Shown: positions 34,015 to 43,272, counted from the stretch's first letter. The stretch is DNA of 64,000 nt from Caballeronia sordidicola (GCF_002220365.1 NZ_MTHB01000256.1:124001-188000); one strand, 5' to 3'. The notes: generated from the sequence alone by a model not told the origin. Numbers and translations are program-made.

Positions 34015-34369
34015 GAGTTAGAGGTTGCCAGAGAAAACACGAAATATAGCAAACTCCTGTTCGTACATAACGAGATTGGGGGCAAGGCGGCTGGAATGTC
34101 GGCGCGAGCCGGGATCGAGTTTCTATACGGCGGCCGCGGAGGTTTCAACGCCCGGGTGAAGCCGGCGCCGCGATTGAAGCCAGCAGCGAGGAAGCTGAAC
34201 ATTCGATCACGAGTTCCGCAATCTGGTCGCTGCGGTGGGGTTACTCCCTCGGACTTCCTCGAATTCTTACGGGCAGAAAGAAACTCGGCTGACGTAGTGA
34301 CATGCATTGTCTTGCGGCATCGATCCGGCAGAACAGCGGGAACGATGCCGCAAAGAGCGCGCGTTTGGC
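34015..34369. other. Intergenic stretch with a hairpin after ohr
   Basis: About 355 bases. A perfect 11-base inverted repeat (TTGCGGCATCG at 34312-34322, CGATGCCGCAA at 34343-34353, 20-base loop) lies 17 bases past the ohr stop. It could fold at the 3' end of the ohr transcript, but no T-run follows. The plus-strand frame 33991-34383 has no family features and is not called. Confidence 0.45.
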
Positions 34370-34786
34370 TCAGACCACCTTGATCACAATATCAATGTTG
34401 CCGCGTAAGGCTTTGGAATAAGGACAGGTCTGGTGAGCGGCATCAGCGAGAGACTGGGCGACTTCCGGGGCCAGCCCGGGAAGGCTGACATTCAGCCGTG
34501 CCTGAAGGAAATAGGCGCCCGCAGTCGTACCAAGATCCACTTCGGCGTCGACTGCCATGGCGGTGGGCACGGCAATCTTCAGTTTGGCTGCCGCAAGACC
34601 CATTGCCCCAATAAAGCAGGCAGACCAGCCTGCAGCGAGTAGTTGCTCGGGATTGGTGCCGGCGCCTTTGCTCCCGGGAACGGAGAGGGCGATGTCCAGA
34701 TGGCCGTCATCGCTGTGGGACGCGCCGTCACGGCCGCCCGTAGTGTGGGTCTTGCCCGTGTAAAGGACTTTTTCAAGCTGTGTCAT
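34370..34786 (-). CDS. ohr: Organic hydroperoxide resistance protein Ohr
   Basis: A 138-residue OsmC-superfamily thiol peroxidase. The two redox cysteines are Cys57 (AAGWSACFIGA) and Cys121 (HQTCPYSKALRGN), and the N-terminal LYTGKTHTTGGRDG and GTNPEQLLAAG blocks are diagnostic for Ohr rather than OsmC. It reduces organic and fatty-acid hydroperoxides using lipoylated proteins. No ohrR gene lies next to it. Confidence 0.95.
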   Translation of the reverse strand: MTQLEKVLYTGKTHTTGGRDGASHSDDGHLDIALSVPGSKGAGTNPEQLLAAGWSACFIGAMGLAAAKLKIAVPTAMAVDAEVDLGTTAGAYFLQARLNVSLPGLAPEVAQSLADAAHQTCPYSKALRGNIDIVIKVV

Positions 34787-34899
34787 GGTTGACTCCGTAT
34801 TTGGTTGTGTTGAGCACCGATGTTCCTTGCGAACCTTGTTGCAGTAATCTCATTGCGCTATGTTGTACTAACTGAAGTAGCTCAATGATGAACGCGAAA

Positions 34900-35142
34900 T
34901 CACATGCCTCCTCTGTAAAGCGTGCTGTTAAGGTAAGCGAGCTGTCCGTCCCGTTTCGCTTCAACCAGTTCCTGACGAATTTGAGAGCGGGTCTTGGGGG
35001 CAATGCCATTGGGGGACGCTGACCAATTTTTTGTCTGAACGACGCTGGTCGCGTCTCCGGCCGCGTTAACCGTACCGGCTGCATGAGCCCATCCGGAGAC
35101 TGCGCAGACAGCCAAAGCCAAGGTAATCATCGAACGTTTCAT
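34900..35142 (-). CDS. DUF4148-type small exported protein
   Basis: An 80-residue protein with a clear signal peptide (MKRSMITLALAVCAVSGWAHA). The mature part contains KTRSQIRQELVEAKRDGQLAYLNSTLYRGG, the DUF4148 pattern abundant in Burkholderia. CAGGAGAG precedes the ATG. Function unknown; such proteins are often numerous and stress-responsive. Confidence 0.85.
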   Translation of the reverse strand: MKRSMITLALAVCAVSGWAHAAGTVNAAGDATSVVQTKNWSASPNGIAPKTRSQIRQELVEAKRDGQLAYLNSTLYRGGM

Positions 35143-35616
35143 ATCACTCTCCTGAGAAGGTTTGATCAGTGCCGGCGAATCCGGCGTTGATGCATTAGAA
35201 CCTCCACAGGTATCCGGTTTGTGTCTCTAGAACCGGGAAAATACCGTGTTTTGTATCGATGCGACTCCTGGATACCTTGGGATACAAATCTGCCAGGTGA
35301 TGCCCGACGAGGCGAGGTCGCACATCTCCCGCACCGGATGGTCGCGGCTCATGCGATGGTCGAGAATGTCTATCCAGTACTGGGGGGGCGAAGCCAGATA
35401 TAAGAAAGACAACGCTAAAACAAGCAAGGCCTTGACCCATGGGAGCGCGAACTCCGACGGGTCAAGGCCTTGCAGTGGTCACGTTATTTCGCGCAGACAG
35501 ATAAGTTGTTTCTTTGTCGGTTTCGCCTCGAAGACAGCGGGCGACAGATCGCCAAAAGTCGGGTACAAGCCCGCCTCATCCCAGATGGCGTGACTCGCCA
35601 ACCGGGACGGCGTTGA
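35143..35616. other. Intergenic stretch with a strong inverted repeat
   Basis: About 475 bases. It holds the upstream region of the DUF4148 gene and a 15-base inverted repeat at 35424-35473. Short overlapping frames on both strands (e.g. minus 35227-35427) lack family features; one of them could be an old remnant but cannot be identified. Confidence 0.4.
35424..35473. repeat. 15-base perfect inverted repeat, 20-base loop
   Basis: Arms at 35424-35438 (GCAAGGCCTTGACCC) and 35459-35473 are exact reverse complements. Each arm itself contains the palindrome CAAGGCCTTG. The loop has a further GGAG/CTCC pair. No T-run follows on either strand, which argues against a simple terminator. Confidence 0.75.
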
Positions 35617-35922
35617 TTAGAAATTTACGAATTTTTTCTCGGTGAGTGCCGAGTTCTTGAATAGGAATACCACATGAAGTTGACCGGAGGCGCCACCGAC
35701 GTAATCCCATCGGCTCAGGTCACCAGCGGAACGGGTGGCGAATGGACTTCCAAGCTTCTCGAACACTTGCGTCTCTGAAGTCCCCACGGGAAACCGTTGA
35801 TCGAAGCTCTCATGCGTCCAGCCACGTACATGTACTTCGTCATAGGTGTACATTGGGGTGACGCAGCCCCCCAGTCCTGCTAAGCACGCCGTGCTCATCG
35901 CCAGAATGGCAAACGCTTTCAT
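35617..35922 (-). CDS. Small outer-membrane-type lipoprotein (SmpA/OmlA-like)
   Basis: A 101-residue lipoprotein with signal and lipobox LAGLGGC (Cys20). The mature domain has FDQRFPVGTSETQVFEKLGSP, resembling the SmpA/OmlA 'G.s...v...lG.P' motif, then a strand-rich end with DYVGGASGQLHVVFLFKN. Likely envelope-localised. Function not assigned. Confidence 0.75.
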   Translation of the reverse strand: MKAFAILAMSTACLAGLGGCVTPMYTYDEVHVRGWTHESFDQRFPVGTSETQVFEKLGSPFATRSAGDLSRWDYVGGASGQLHVVFLFKNSALTEKKFVNF

Positions 35923-36055
35923 GTTGCTCTCACTTCAATTTGGATGCGTTCACGATCTCATGTGCAGGGTTGCAGGACGATCAGACACATCTCAATCCGT
36001 CGTAGCCGCGGCGAATTGCTGCATTGCAGGTTCAGGCGCAGCCGATATCTCTCCA

Positions 36056-36202
36056 TCAACGACTTGAGTGACTACGCCCGCTTCCGCCACGCCGCAGCGC
36101 GACACTGATGGATGGTTGTGACTGATCGAGCAACGCGGCAGTTCGTGACACACTCGACTCCATCAGCAGCGTAAGTAAAACCTTGATCAGGTAGGAGTCC
36201 AT
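36056..36202 (-). pseudogene. N-terminal stub of a LysR-type regulator
   Basis: A 48-codon frame starting ATG at 36202 begins MDSYLIKVLLTLLMESSVSR and continues TAALLDQSQPSISVALRR. This is the helix-turn-helix of a LysR protein up to the turn after the recognition helix. The frame then changes to unrelated Gly/Ser residues and stops at 36056. About 250 residues of the regulator are missing. It points away from xdhA, where a divergent regulator would be expected. Confidence 0.65.
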
Positions 36203-36284
36203 TGTTTCTTGGCCAGACATGCGCACACACTGTAATTTGCACGGAAGCTGACAGTATTTTCTCCCCAGGCCTGCTTTTTCCGAA

Positions 36285-36311
36285 GGACGTTTAGGGACGT
36301 TTAAGGACGTT
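36285..36311 (+). repeat. Three ggacgtt repeats at 10-base spacing
   Basis: The heptamer ggacgtt occurs at 36285, 36295 and 36305, exactly 10 bases apart, and a related gacgttc lies at 36321. Helical phasing suggests a protein-binding array rather than chance, but the factor is unknown. Confidence 0.5.
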
Positions 36312-36837
36312 GATGACGATGACGTTCAAGATATATGTTCGAATATAACGCCCGTCAATTTTGGCGTTCGTTCGAAAATTCATGCAATCCCGCCAGCATT
36401 GACTCATGCGGTGAATGACATGCTTCGTATGCGTGCGACGCTATGTTGCGTAACCCTCAAAGTTGTCATCATCGTCGAGCATTGACGCTGGCCGTGCGTG
36501 TGCGATGTTAGCCACGTGTGGTCAGACCAATTCGAACCGCAGGGCGAATGTCAGCCATGGCGACCGACGGTGGCCCGTAGCGACGGATGTTGTCCGCATA
36601 ACATCCTGGAAAGACGCGTCGGCCTACCTCCAGCCCTTCCCACCGCCCGTCACTTATCGCCGCAACGATATGACGCGCATATCTCCCCCGCTATGGGTTC
36701 AAAATCTTGACAGTGATACTTTTCGAAGCGTCACTGCGGCGGCGGTCAGGCCAGCCGGTAAAAGCCGTGGAACGACACTACAACGACACTGCAACGACCC
36801 GAAAAGCAGCAACGCAAACCAACGCGAGCAACGAGAC

Positions 36838-38343
36838 ATGAGCCAGCCCATCCGCTTCTACCACCGCAACGCGATCCGCGAAGTCAGCGACGCATCCGTC
36901 ACGCGCACCGTCCTCCAGTACCTGCGCGAAGACGCGCTCTGCACCGGCACGAAAGAAGGCTGCGCCGAGGGTGATTGCGGCGCGTGCACGGTCGTTCTCG
37001 GCGAACGAGACGAAGCGGGCGGTGTCAAGTTCAAGGCGGTCAACGCGTGCATTCAGTTCCTGCCGACGCTCGACGGCAAAGCGCTGTTCACCGTCGAAGA
37101 TCTGCGTCAACCTGACGGTTCGCTGCATCCAGTGCAGGAAGCGATGGTCGAATGCCACGGCTCTCAGTGCGGCTTCTGCACGCCCGGCTTCGTGATGTCG
37201 ATGTGGTCGTTGTACGAAAAACACGGCCACGAACATTCATGCGCGAACAAAACCGTGCCGTCACGCGCAGATATATCCGACGCGCTGACCGGCAACCTGT
37301 GCCGCTGTACCGGCTACCGGCCTATCGTCGATGCGGCGGTGCGGATGTTCGAAGTTCCAGCGCCAAAGGCGCCGGTCGATATCGCCGCGTTGTCGCGCAC
37401 GCTCGCCACGCTCGAACGCGACGACACGTTCCGTTACGAACACGCGGGCCAGCGCTTCGATGCACCGCGCACCGTTGAAGAACTCGCGCGTATCAAGGCC
37501 GCGAAACCGTCGACACGTATTCTGTCCGGCAGTACCGATATCGGCCTGTGGGTCACGAAACTGATGCGCGATCTCGGCGATATCGTCTACGTCGGGCGAA
37601 TCAGCGCGCTGCAGAAGATCGAAACGTCGGCCGACTGGATTGAAATCGGCGCGGGCGTCACGGTGGAACGAGCCTACGAAGAACTCGCGAAGCACTATCC
37701 CGAACTGAAGGAAATGTGGAAACGCTTTGCGTCGCTGCCGATCCGCAACGCGGGTACGCTCGGAGGCAACATTGCGAACGGTTCACCGATTGGCGACTCC
37801 ATGCCCGGCCTGATCGCGCTCCGCGCACACGTGATAGTTCGCGGAAACGACATCGAGCGCGTGATGCCGCTCGAAGACCTGTACCTGGCGTATCAGAAGA
37901 AGGACATGGCCGAGCACGAATTCGTCCTCGGGTTGAAAGTGCCGACGCGCACCGGCGTGCGCGCGAATCTGCAGTTCCGAACCTATAAGTTATCGAAGCG
38001 TTTCGACTCGGATATCTCGGCGGTGTGCGCGGCGCTTTCTTTTATCGCTGACGGCAACACGATTCGCGATCCACGCATCGCGTTCGGTGGAATGGCCGCA
38101 ACGCCCAAGCGCGCGACGCACGTTGAAGCCGTACTGCGCGATGCCGACTGGCACGAAGCTACCGCGCAGGCAGCGATGCTGGCGCTCGCGAAAGATTACG
38201 CGCCATTGTCCGACATGCGCGCGTCGAGCGACTACCGGCTCGAAGCTGCGAAGAACACGTTGCATCGCTTTTGGCTCGAGACACGTCCAGATAATCCGTT
38301 GCCGAAATCGGCGCTCGACGTACGCGCAGTGACTGCTTCCTGA
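36838..38343 (+). CDS. xdhA: Xanthine dehydrogenase small subunit (2Fe-2S and FAD domains)
   Basis: A 501-residue subunit carrying two [2Fe-2S] clusters and FAD. The first cluster site is GCAEGDCGAC (Cys42, 47, 50) with Cys71. The second is CGFCTPGFVMS with NLCRCTGYRP near 155. The FAD-binding domain starts near 200 and shows GGNIANGSPIGDSMP. Electrons pass from the molybdenum subunit through these centres to NAD+. ATG at 36838 follows a weak GAGACA site. xdhB starts 28 bases after the stop. Confidence 0.95.
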   Translation: MSQPIRFYHRNAIREVSDASVTRTVLQYLREDALCTGTKEGCAEGDCGACTVVLGERDEAGGVKFKAVNACIQFLPTLDGKALFTVEDLRQPDGSLHPVQEAMVECHGSQCGFCTPGFVMSMWSLYEKHGHEHSCANKTVPSRADISDALTGNLCRCTGYRPIVDAAVRMFEVPAPKAPVDIAALSRTLATLERDDTFRYEHAGQRFDAPRTVEELARIKAAKPSTRILSGSTDIGLWVTKLMRDLGDIVYVGRISALQKIETSADWIEIGAGVTVERAYEELAKHYPELKEMWKRFASLPIRNAGTLGGNIANGSPIGDSMPGLIALRAHVIVRGNDIERVMPLEDLYLAYQKKDMAEHEFVLGLKVPTRTGVRANLQFRTYKLSKRFDSDISAVCAALSFIADGNTIRDPRIAFGGMAATPKRATHVEAVLRDADWHEATAQAAMLALAKDYAPLSDMRASSDYRLEAAKNTLHRFWLETRPDNPLPKSALDVRAVTAS

Positions 38344-38370
38344 ACCTTGAAGGACACGGAGAACAACAGA

Positions 38371-40758
38371 ATGAATCAGCAAGCAGAACCGTTCCTGAAG
38401 GACATGAAGGAAGCGAAGGATCTTCTGGAAGCAGACTTCACACAGGTCCATGTTTCGCGTCCGCACGAATCCGCACATTTGCACGTCAGCGGCCGCGCGA
38501 GCTACACCGACGACATTCCAGTGGTTGCCGGCACGCTGCATGCGGCGCTCGGAATGTCGGCGAAGGCGCATGCAAAGATCGTATCGATGTCGTTCGATGC
38601 CGTGCGGGCCACGCCCGGCGTTGTCGCCGTCCTCACCGCCGAGGACATCCCCGGCGTGAACGATGTCGGCCCCATCATTCATGGTGACGACCCGATCCTC
38701 GCCGATGGCGTCGTGCAGTTCGTCGGTCAGCCGATGTTCATTGTCGTCGCGATGTCGCACGACATCGCCCGCCGCGCCGCCCGCCTGGCGGAGGTCGTGT
38801 ATGAGGAGTTGCCGGCGATCCTCACGCCGCAACAGGCGCGTGCGGCGAACGCCCACGTGCTGCCGCCAATGAAGCTCGCGCGTGGCGACGCCGGGGCGAA
38901 GATCGCATGGGCCGCGCATCGCGAAACCGGCGAAATGCTGCTCGGCGGCCAGGAACAGTTTTACCTGGAAGGTCAGATTTCGTACGCCGTGCCGAAGGAC
39001 GACGATGGCATGCACGTGTGGTGCTCGACGCAGCATCCGTCGGAAATGCAGCACATGGTCGCGCATATGCTCAACGTCGCGTCGCACAACGTGCTGGTCG
39101 AATGCAGGCGGATGGGTGGCGGTTTCGGCGGCAAGGAGTCGCAATCGGGACTGTTCGCGTGTTGCGCGGCGCTCGCCGCATGGAAGCTTCTGTGCCCCGT
39201 GAAACTGCGTCCGGATCGCGACGACGACATGATGATCACCGGCAAGCGGCACGATTTTCACTACACATACGAAGTCGGCTATGACGACACCGGCCTGATC
39301 GACGGCGTGTCTGTCGACATGACGTCGCGTTGCGGTTTTTCGGCCGACCTTTCAGGTCCCGTGATGACACGCGCGTTGTGCCATTTCGACAATGCGTACT
39401 GGTTGCCGCACGTTTCTATCGACGGGTTCTGCGGCAAGACCAACACGCAGTCGAACACAGCGTTTCGCGGCTTTGGCGGACCGCAGGGCGCGTTCGCGAT
39501 CGAATACATTGTCGATAACATCGCGCGTTCAGTGGGGCTCGATTCGCTCGATGTGCGCCGCCGGAATTTGTACGGAAAGACTGACCACAACGTGACACCG
39601 TACGGGCAGGCGGTCGAAGACAACGTGATTCACGAACTGCTCGACGAGCTTGAAGCCACCAGCAATTACCGCGCTCGTCGCGAGGCTGTGCGCGAATTCA
39701 ACGCGAACAACGACGTGCTGAAAAAGGGACTCGCGCTGACGCCGGTGAAGTTCGGCATCGCGTTCAATGTGACTCACTTCAACCAGGCCGGCGCGCTGGT
39801 GCACATTTATACCGACGGCTCGGTACTCGTGAATCACGGCGGCACGGAGATGGGCCAGGGGCTCAATACGAAGGTTGCGCAGGTAGTCGCGCACGAGCTC
39901 GGCATCCGTTTCAACCGTGTCCGCGTCACAGCAACCGACACGAGCAAAGTCGCGAACACGTCGGCGACCGCGGCATCGACCGGCAGCGATCTGAACGGCA
40001 AGGCGGCACAGGACGCCGCTCGCCAATTGCGCGAACGGCTTGCCGCGCTGGCCGCCGAGCACTATGGCGAGGACCAAGTCGATGCGCGCGACGTGCGTTT
40101 CGTGGACGACCGGATTGTGGTTGGCGACAAGGCGATCCCGTTTGACGAAGTGATCATGCAGGCGTATCGCGCGCGGGTGCAGTTGTGGTCCGACGGTTTC
40201 TACAAGACGCCGAAGCTCTACTGGGACCAGGCGAAGATGCAGGGTCGACCGTTCTCTTACTACTCCTATGGCGCGGCGGTTTCTGAAGTGGTGATCGACA
40301 CGCTGACCGGCGAAATGCGCGTGTTGCGCGCTGATGCATTGCACGACGTGGGCGCGTCGCTCAATCCGGCTTTGGATGTGGGGCAGGTCGAAGGCGGTTT
40401 CATCCAGGGAATGGGCTGGCTGACGACCGAGGAATTGTGGTGGAACGCGGGCGGGAAGCTGATGACCCATGCGCCGTCGACTTACAAGATCCCGACTGTC
40501 AATGATTGCCCGCCCGTGTTCGACGTCCGGCTGTTCAAGAACCGCAATGCGGAGGACAGTATCCACCGGTCGAAGGCTGTCGGCGAACCGCCCTTGCTGC
40601 TGCCGTTTTCGGTGTTCTTCGCGATCCGCGATGCAGTGGCAAGTGTAGGCAATAACACCGTGAATCCGCCGCTCAATGCACCTGCGACCAGCGAGGAAAT
40701 CTTGAAAGCAGTGGGCGCCGTTCGCGCTTCAGTGGCTGCAGCTGCTGCCGCTCGTTGA
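38371..40758 (+). CDS. xdhB: Xanthine dehydrogenase molybdenum-binding subunit
   Basis: A 795-residue catalytic subunit that hydroxylates hypoxanthine and xanthine to urate. Molybdopterin contacts are GGGFGGKESQ near 250, FRGFGGPQGAFAIE near 370 and GGTEMGQGLNTKVAQ near 495. The catalytic Glu is in KAVGEPPLLLPFS near 735. ATG at 38371 is chosen over the TTG at 38347. xdhC begins 13 bases after its stop. Confidence 0.95.
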   Translation: MNQQAEPFLKDMKEAKDLLEADFTQVHVSRPHESAHLHVSGRASYTDDIPVVAGTLHAALGMSAKAHAKIVSMSFDAVRATPGVVAVLTAEDIPGVNDVGPIIHGDDPILADGVVQFVGQPMFIVVAMSHDIARRAARLAEVVYEELPAILTPQQARAANAHVLPPMKLARGDAGAKIAWAAHRETGEMLLGGQEQFYLEGQISYAVPKDDDGMHVWCSTQHPSEMQHMVAHMLNVASHNVLVECRRMGGGFGGKESQSGLFACCAALAAWKLLCPVKLRPDRDDDMMITGKRHDFHYTYEVGYDDTGLIDGVSVDMTSRCGFSADLSGPVMTRALCHFDNAYWLPHVSIDGFCGKTNTQSNTAFRGFGGPQGAFAIEYIVDNIARSVGLDSLDVRRRNLYGKTDHNVTPYGQAVEDNVIHELLDELEATSNYRARREAVREFNANNDVLKKGLALTPVKFGIAFNVTHFNQAGALVHIYTDGSVLVNHGGTEMGQGLNTKVAQVVAHELGIRFNRVRVTATDTSKVANTSATAASTGSDLNGKAAQDAARQLRERLAALAAEHYGEDQVDARDVRFVDDRIVVGDKAIPFDEVIMQAYRARVQLWSDGFYKTPKLYWDQAKMQGRPFSYYSYGAAVSEVVIDTLTGEMRVLRADALHDVGASLNPALDVGQVEGGFIQGMGWLTTEELWWNAGGKLMTHAPSTYKIPTVNDCPPVFDVRLFKNRNAEDSIHRSKAVGEPPLLLPFSVFFAIRDAVASVGNNTVNPPLNAPATSEEILKAVGAVRASVAAAAAAR

Positions 40759-40771
40759 TTCGAGGCTTGCC

Positions 40772-41374
40772 ATGGAAATGCTTCGGGATTCTGTCGTCAT
40801 CGGCCGCCGTAGCGGGTTGTCGACGTCGTTGGCTGCACCGCCCACGCCTATCGTCCTGTTTGGCGCGGGGCACGTCGGGCATGCTCTTGTCAAGTTGCTG
40901 GGCATGCTGCCTTGCGTGGTTCAGTGGGTCGATGCACGGGACGAACTTTTTCCCGAAGAAGTACCCTGCAACGTACAGGTCGAAGCAACTGATACGCCGG
41001 ACGCGATTGTCGATTCGGCGCCTGCCGGCGCTTGTTTTCTGGTGATGACGCATGACCATTCGCTGGATTTTTCGCTAGCGATCCGGATCATGCGACGCAA
41101 CGATTTCGCTTACTTCGGCATGATCGGGTCGAAGACGAAACGCGTGAAATTCGAGCGGCGATTGGTCGATCGAGGTGTGGACCCTGGACGATTGACGGAG
41201 ATGACCTGTCCTATCGGCGTGGAGGGGATTGTGGATAAGGCTCCGGCTTCTATTGCCGTCGCAGTCTGTGCGCAGTTGATGCAGGTCAGGGTTTTATCGC
41301 AGTATGGCGCGCGGCTATGCTTGGGGCGCGAAGACGAACGGATTTATGGTGAACCGGCGACTGCAAAGGCGTAA
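40772..41374 (+). CDS. xdhC: XdhC molybdenum-cofactor chaperone lacking the N-terminal domain
   Basis: A 200-residue protein with the C-terminal Rossmann-like domain of XdhC: VLFGAGHVGHALVKLLG, EATDTPDAIVDSAP, FLVMTHDHSLDF, YFGMIGSKTKRVKFERRL and TCPIGVEGIVDKAP. XdhC binds Moco, promotes its sulfuration and inserts it into XdhB. Most homologues are about 320 residues with an N-terminal XdhC/CoxI domain carrying a Moco-contacting Cys. That domain is absent: the frame opens only 13 bases after xdhB. Either a natural short form or a gene that lost its first half. Confidence 0.87.
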   Translation: MEMLRDSVVIGRRSGLSTSLAAPPTPIVLFGAGHVGHALVKLLGMLPCVVQWVDARDELFPEEVPCNVQVEATDTPDAIVDSAPAGACFLVMTHDHSLDFSLAIRIMRRNDFAYFGMIGSKTKRVKFERRLVDRGVDPGRLTEMTCPIGVEGIVDKAPASIAVAVCAQLMQVRVLSQYGARLCLGREDERIYGEPATAKA

Positions 41375-41589
41375 CCGTCCTGAACGCAGCGAATGGAGCG
41401 CCGTTGGCATCGCCTTCCGGGGATCGTGGGTACGTTGATCACATGCGCTTCGGCAAGCCGTTTTCCAAGCGAGTCATATTCCGACTTGCGCCGTATGCCG
41501 AGAATTCATAGCCCCACAGCGGTGGCATCCAGGGTCAAGGTCCTGTCTTTCCGGCTAGCGACAGGTCCTCCTTCCACGAATGAATCCCG

Positions 41590-42819
41590 CTATGGTTTCG
41601 GTAAGGATTCGCAATTCCCGTGAACCCGCTCGCCCGCAAATGCCCTTGCGACGAACTGTGTGGAATCGGGAAGCGAGCCGTTGACGGTTCCGGAATGGTC
41701 AAGCTCCGGATAGAAATGCCATTCGATCCGGTCGCCAGCTTTGCATGCGTTGGTGACGAGCGCGACCTGGCCAGGCACAAACACGTCGCGATCCTTTCCA
41801 CCCGTTCCAATGAAGATCGGGATATCCGACTTCAGCGTCGGATACGCCGCTTCGCGGCTGATCGCAGCAAGCGCCGGCTTCGGCGAGCGCTTGAAGCTGC
41901 TGTCGAACGTAAGCCCGTCCGTAACGATCCTCTGTTCAATTGCGTGCAAGCATGCGCGCTGACTGGTTTCGAACGCCGGCATCGCGCGGTCGTTCAGGTA
42001 GTCAGCGGGCACGAACGACGGATCGAGCAGCGTTGCGGTGCTGAGTCGCAGCATGTCGTACGCGAAGGTCGGGACGATCGACCTGCGCGCGTTCGCCAGC
42101 TCCGCGTCATCCGCACGCTCATGGACAGCCGCGTACGGCGTGCCGGTCGCGACCACACCGACAATGTTCAGCTCGGGCGCATAAGTCTTCGCATAGACGG
42201 CCGTGGCGAATGCGGCGCGCCCCCCTTGCGACTGCCCGAATACGACCACCCGCGCCGACAGGTCGAAGCCGCCACGTATGACCGCGCGGATGCTGTCGAG
42301 GACGCCGTACGCGAGAGGGCGTGTGAGCCCGTATGGATGCAGGCCGGGTGTCCCGAGACCCTGGTAGTCAGTCGCGACGATTGCGTAGCCCTGCGCGAGC
42401 CAGTAGTTCAGGTAGCGCGTGTCGCGTTCGCTGCGGCCGGCGAACGACGGCGCACACACGTCGGCGCTGCCGACCGTGCCGTGCGCCCACGCCATCAGTG
42501 GCCAGCCGCCTTGGGGCGGCGTTCCCTTCGGCACAAACAGCGCACCGGACACGACAACCGGCATGTGGTTGTCGAGACCGTCGGTCGACGTATAAAGGAT
42601 CCGGATATTCCGGCCGGCTTCCGTGAGGCTTTGTTGTGGCGTCAACTCCTCGGTGCGCAGCATTTGCCCAGGCGTTAATGGCACTTGGTCGGTCCAGGTG
42701 TCGAACGCGGAAACACCGCCGTCGCCTATGACGGGCAGCGGTGCGGCAACTACTACCGATGCGCCGATGGCAGTCGCGATGGCCAGCATGAATAGTCGTC
42801 GGAGTTTTGCACTAGACAT
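41590..42819 (-). CDS. Secreted lipase/esterase (secretory lipase family)
   Basis: A 409-residue alpha/beta hydrolase with an N-terminal signal segment (FMLAIATAIGASVVVAAPLP). The oxyanion block WPLMAWAHGTVG, then GYAIVATDYQGLGTPGLHPYG, and the nucleophile elbow VVVFGQSQGGRAAF place it with secretory lipases or dipeptidyl-type lipases. An Asp in GTGGKDRDVFV and His in FYPELDHSGTV complete the likely triad. AAGGA precedes the chosen ATG at 42819. Stands alone, convergent to xdhC. Confidence 0.85.
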   Translation of the reverse strand: MSSAKLRRLFMLAIATAIGASVVVAAPLPVIGDGGVSAFDTWTDQVPLTPGQMLRTEELTPQQSLTEAGRNIRILYTSTDGLDNHMPVVVSGALFVPKGTPPQGGWPLMAWAHGTVGSADVCAPSFAGRSERDTRYLNYWLAQGYAIVATDYQGLGTPGLHPYGLTRPLAYGVLDSIRAVIRGGFDLSARVVVFGQSQGGRAAFATAVYAKTYAPELNIVGVVATGTPYAAVHERADDAELANARRSIVPTFAYDMLRLSTATLLDPSFVPADYLNDRAMPAFETSQRACLHAIEQRIVTDGLTFDSSFKRSPKPALAAISREAAYPTLKSDIPIFIGTGGKDRDVFVPGQVALVTNACKAGDRIEWHFYPELDHSGTVNGSLPDSTQFVARAFAGERVHGNCESLPKP

Positions 42820-42961
42820 CAGATGGTTTTCCTTTGTTTTGAGGTGGCATGGGCCGACTATGCGTTCCACCCGGACATCGAGGATGGTGATACCAGTGAT
42901 TGATTTTATTTTAAGGTCGTTACATTAGGTGAAGGCGTTTCCATGACGGTTGAAGCCCTTT

Positions 42962-43162
42962 TCAGCCGATGAGTTGCGGGGAAACTTCCCAAAGGCGTTC
43001 AGCGTTGGCGGCATCAAGGGCGTAAGGCGCGACATCTCCACTGAAATCTGTCGGCAGCTTGGTGACTGCGGGCGTTTCGGCGCAATCCTCGATCACGCTG
43101 GTCTTCACAGAACAATGCATATGCAAAGCTGAAATCGATAGAGCGACGCAGTGAACCCGCGA
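42962..43162 (-). pseudogene. Possible oxidoreductase C-terminal remnant
   Basis: A 67-codon open run on the minus strand ends at 42962. Its last half (KLPTDFSGDVAPYALDAANAERLW and then a short EVSPQLIG) has the look of a short-chain dehydrogenase or related oxidoreductase C-terminus. No start or ribosome site is seen, and nothing upstream continues it. Identification is tentative. Confidence 0.3.
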
Positions 43163-43272
43163 CTACATTATTGCGCTGTCACAGTGAGATCTACCCTCGG
43201 GATAACAGTTCAAGTGACGTCTTGCCGACTGCGCGTTGTAGGCCCGGTAAGCTACTAGAAGGATTGAAAGTT

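Larger units (their letters stand above)
35923..36837. other. Long region upstream of xdhA
   Basis: About 900 bases without an intact gene. It contains a LysR N-terminal stub (36056-36202, minus), a set of three phased ggacgtt repeats (36285-36311), an imperfect dyad around TTCGAA at 36334-36347, and a long leader before the xdhA ATG at 36838. An open frame continuing upstream of that ATG to 36463 has no coding-like residues and is excluded. Confidence 0.5.

Noticed and set aside
35424..35473. Classical rho-independent terminator
   Set aside because: The stem is strong but no run of T follows on either strand.
37990..39261. A 423-codon minus-strand frame across the xdhA/xdhB junction
   Set aside because: It lies opposite two unmistakable xdh genes and shows no family features.
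41620..42678. A 352-codon plus-strand frame opposite the lipase gene
   Set aside because: Arg-rich composition typical of antisense shadow; the lipase has signal peptide and GQSQGG.
42930..43260. Cobalamin-type riboswitch before the flavin monooxygenase
   Set aside because: Some GAAACCCGCG-like words occur but the conserved B12-box order is missing, and the stretch is better read as a gene remnant.
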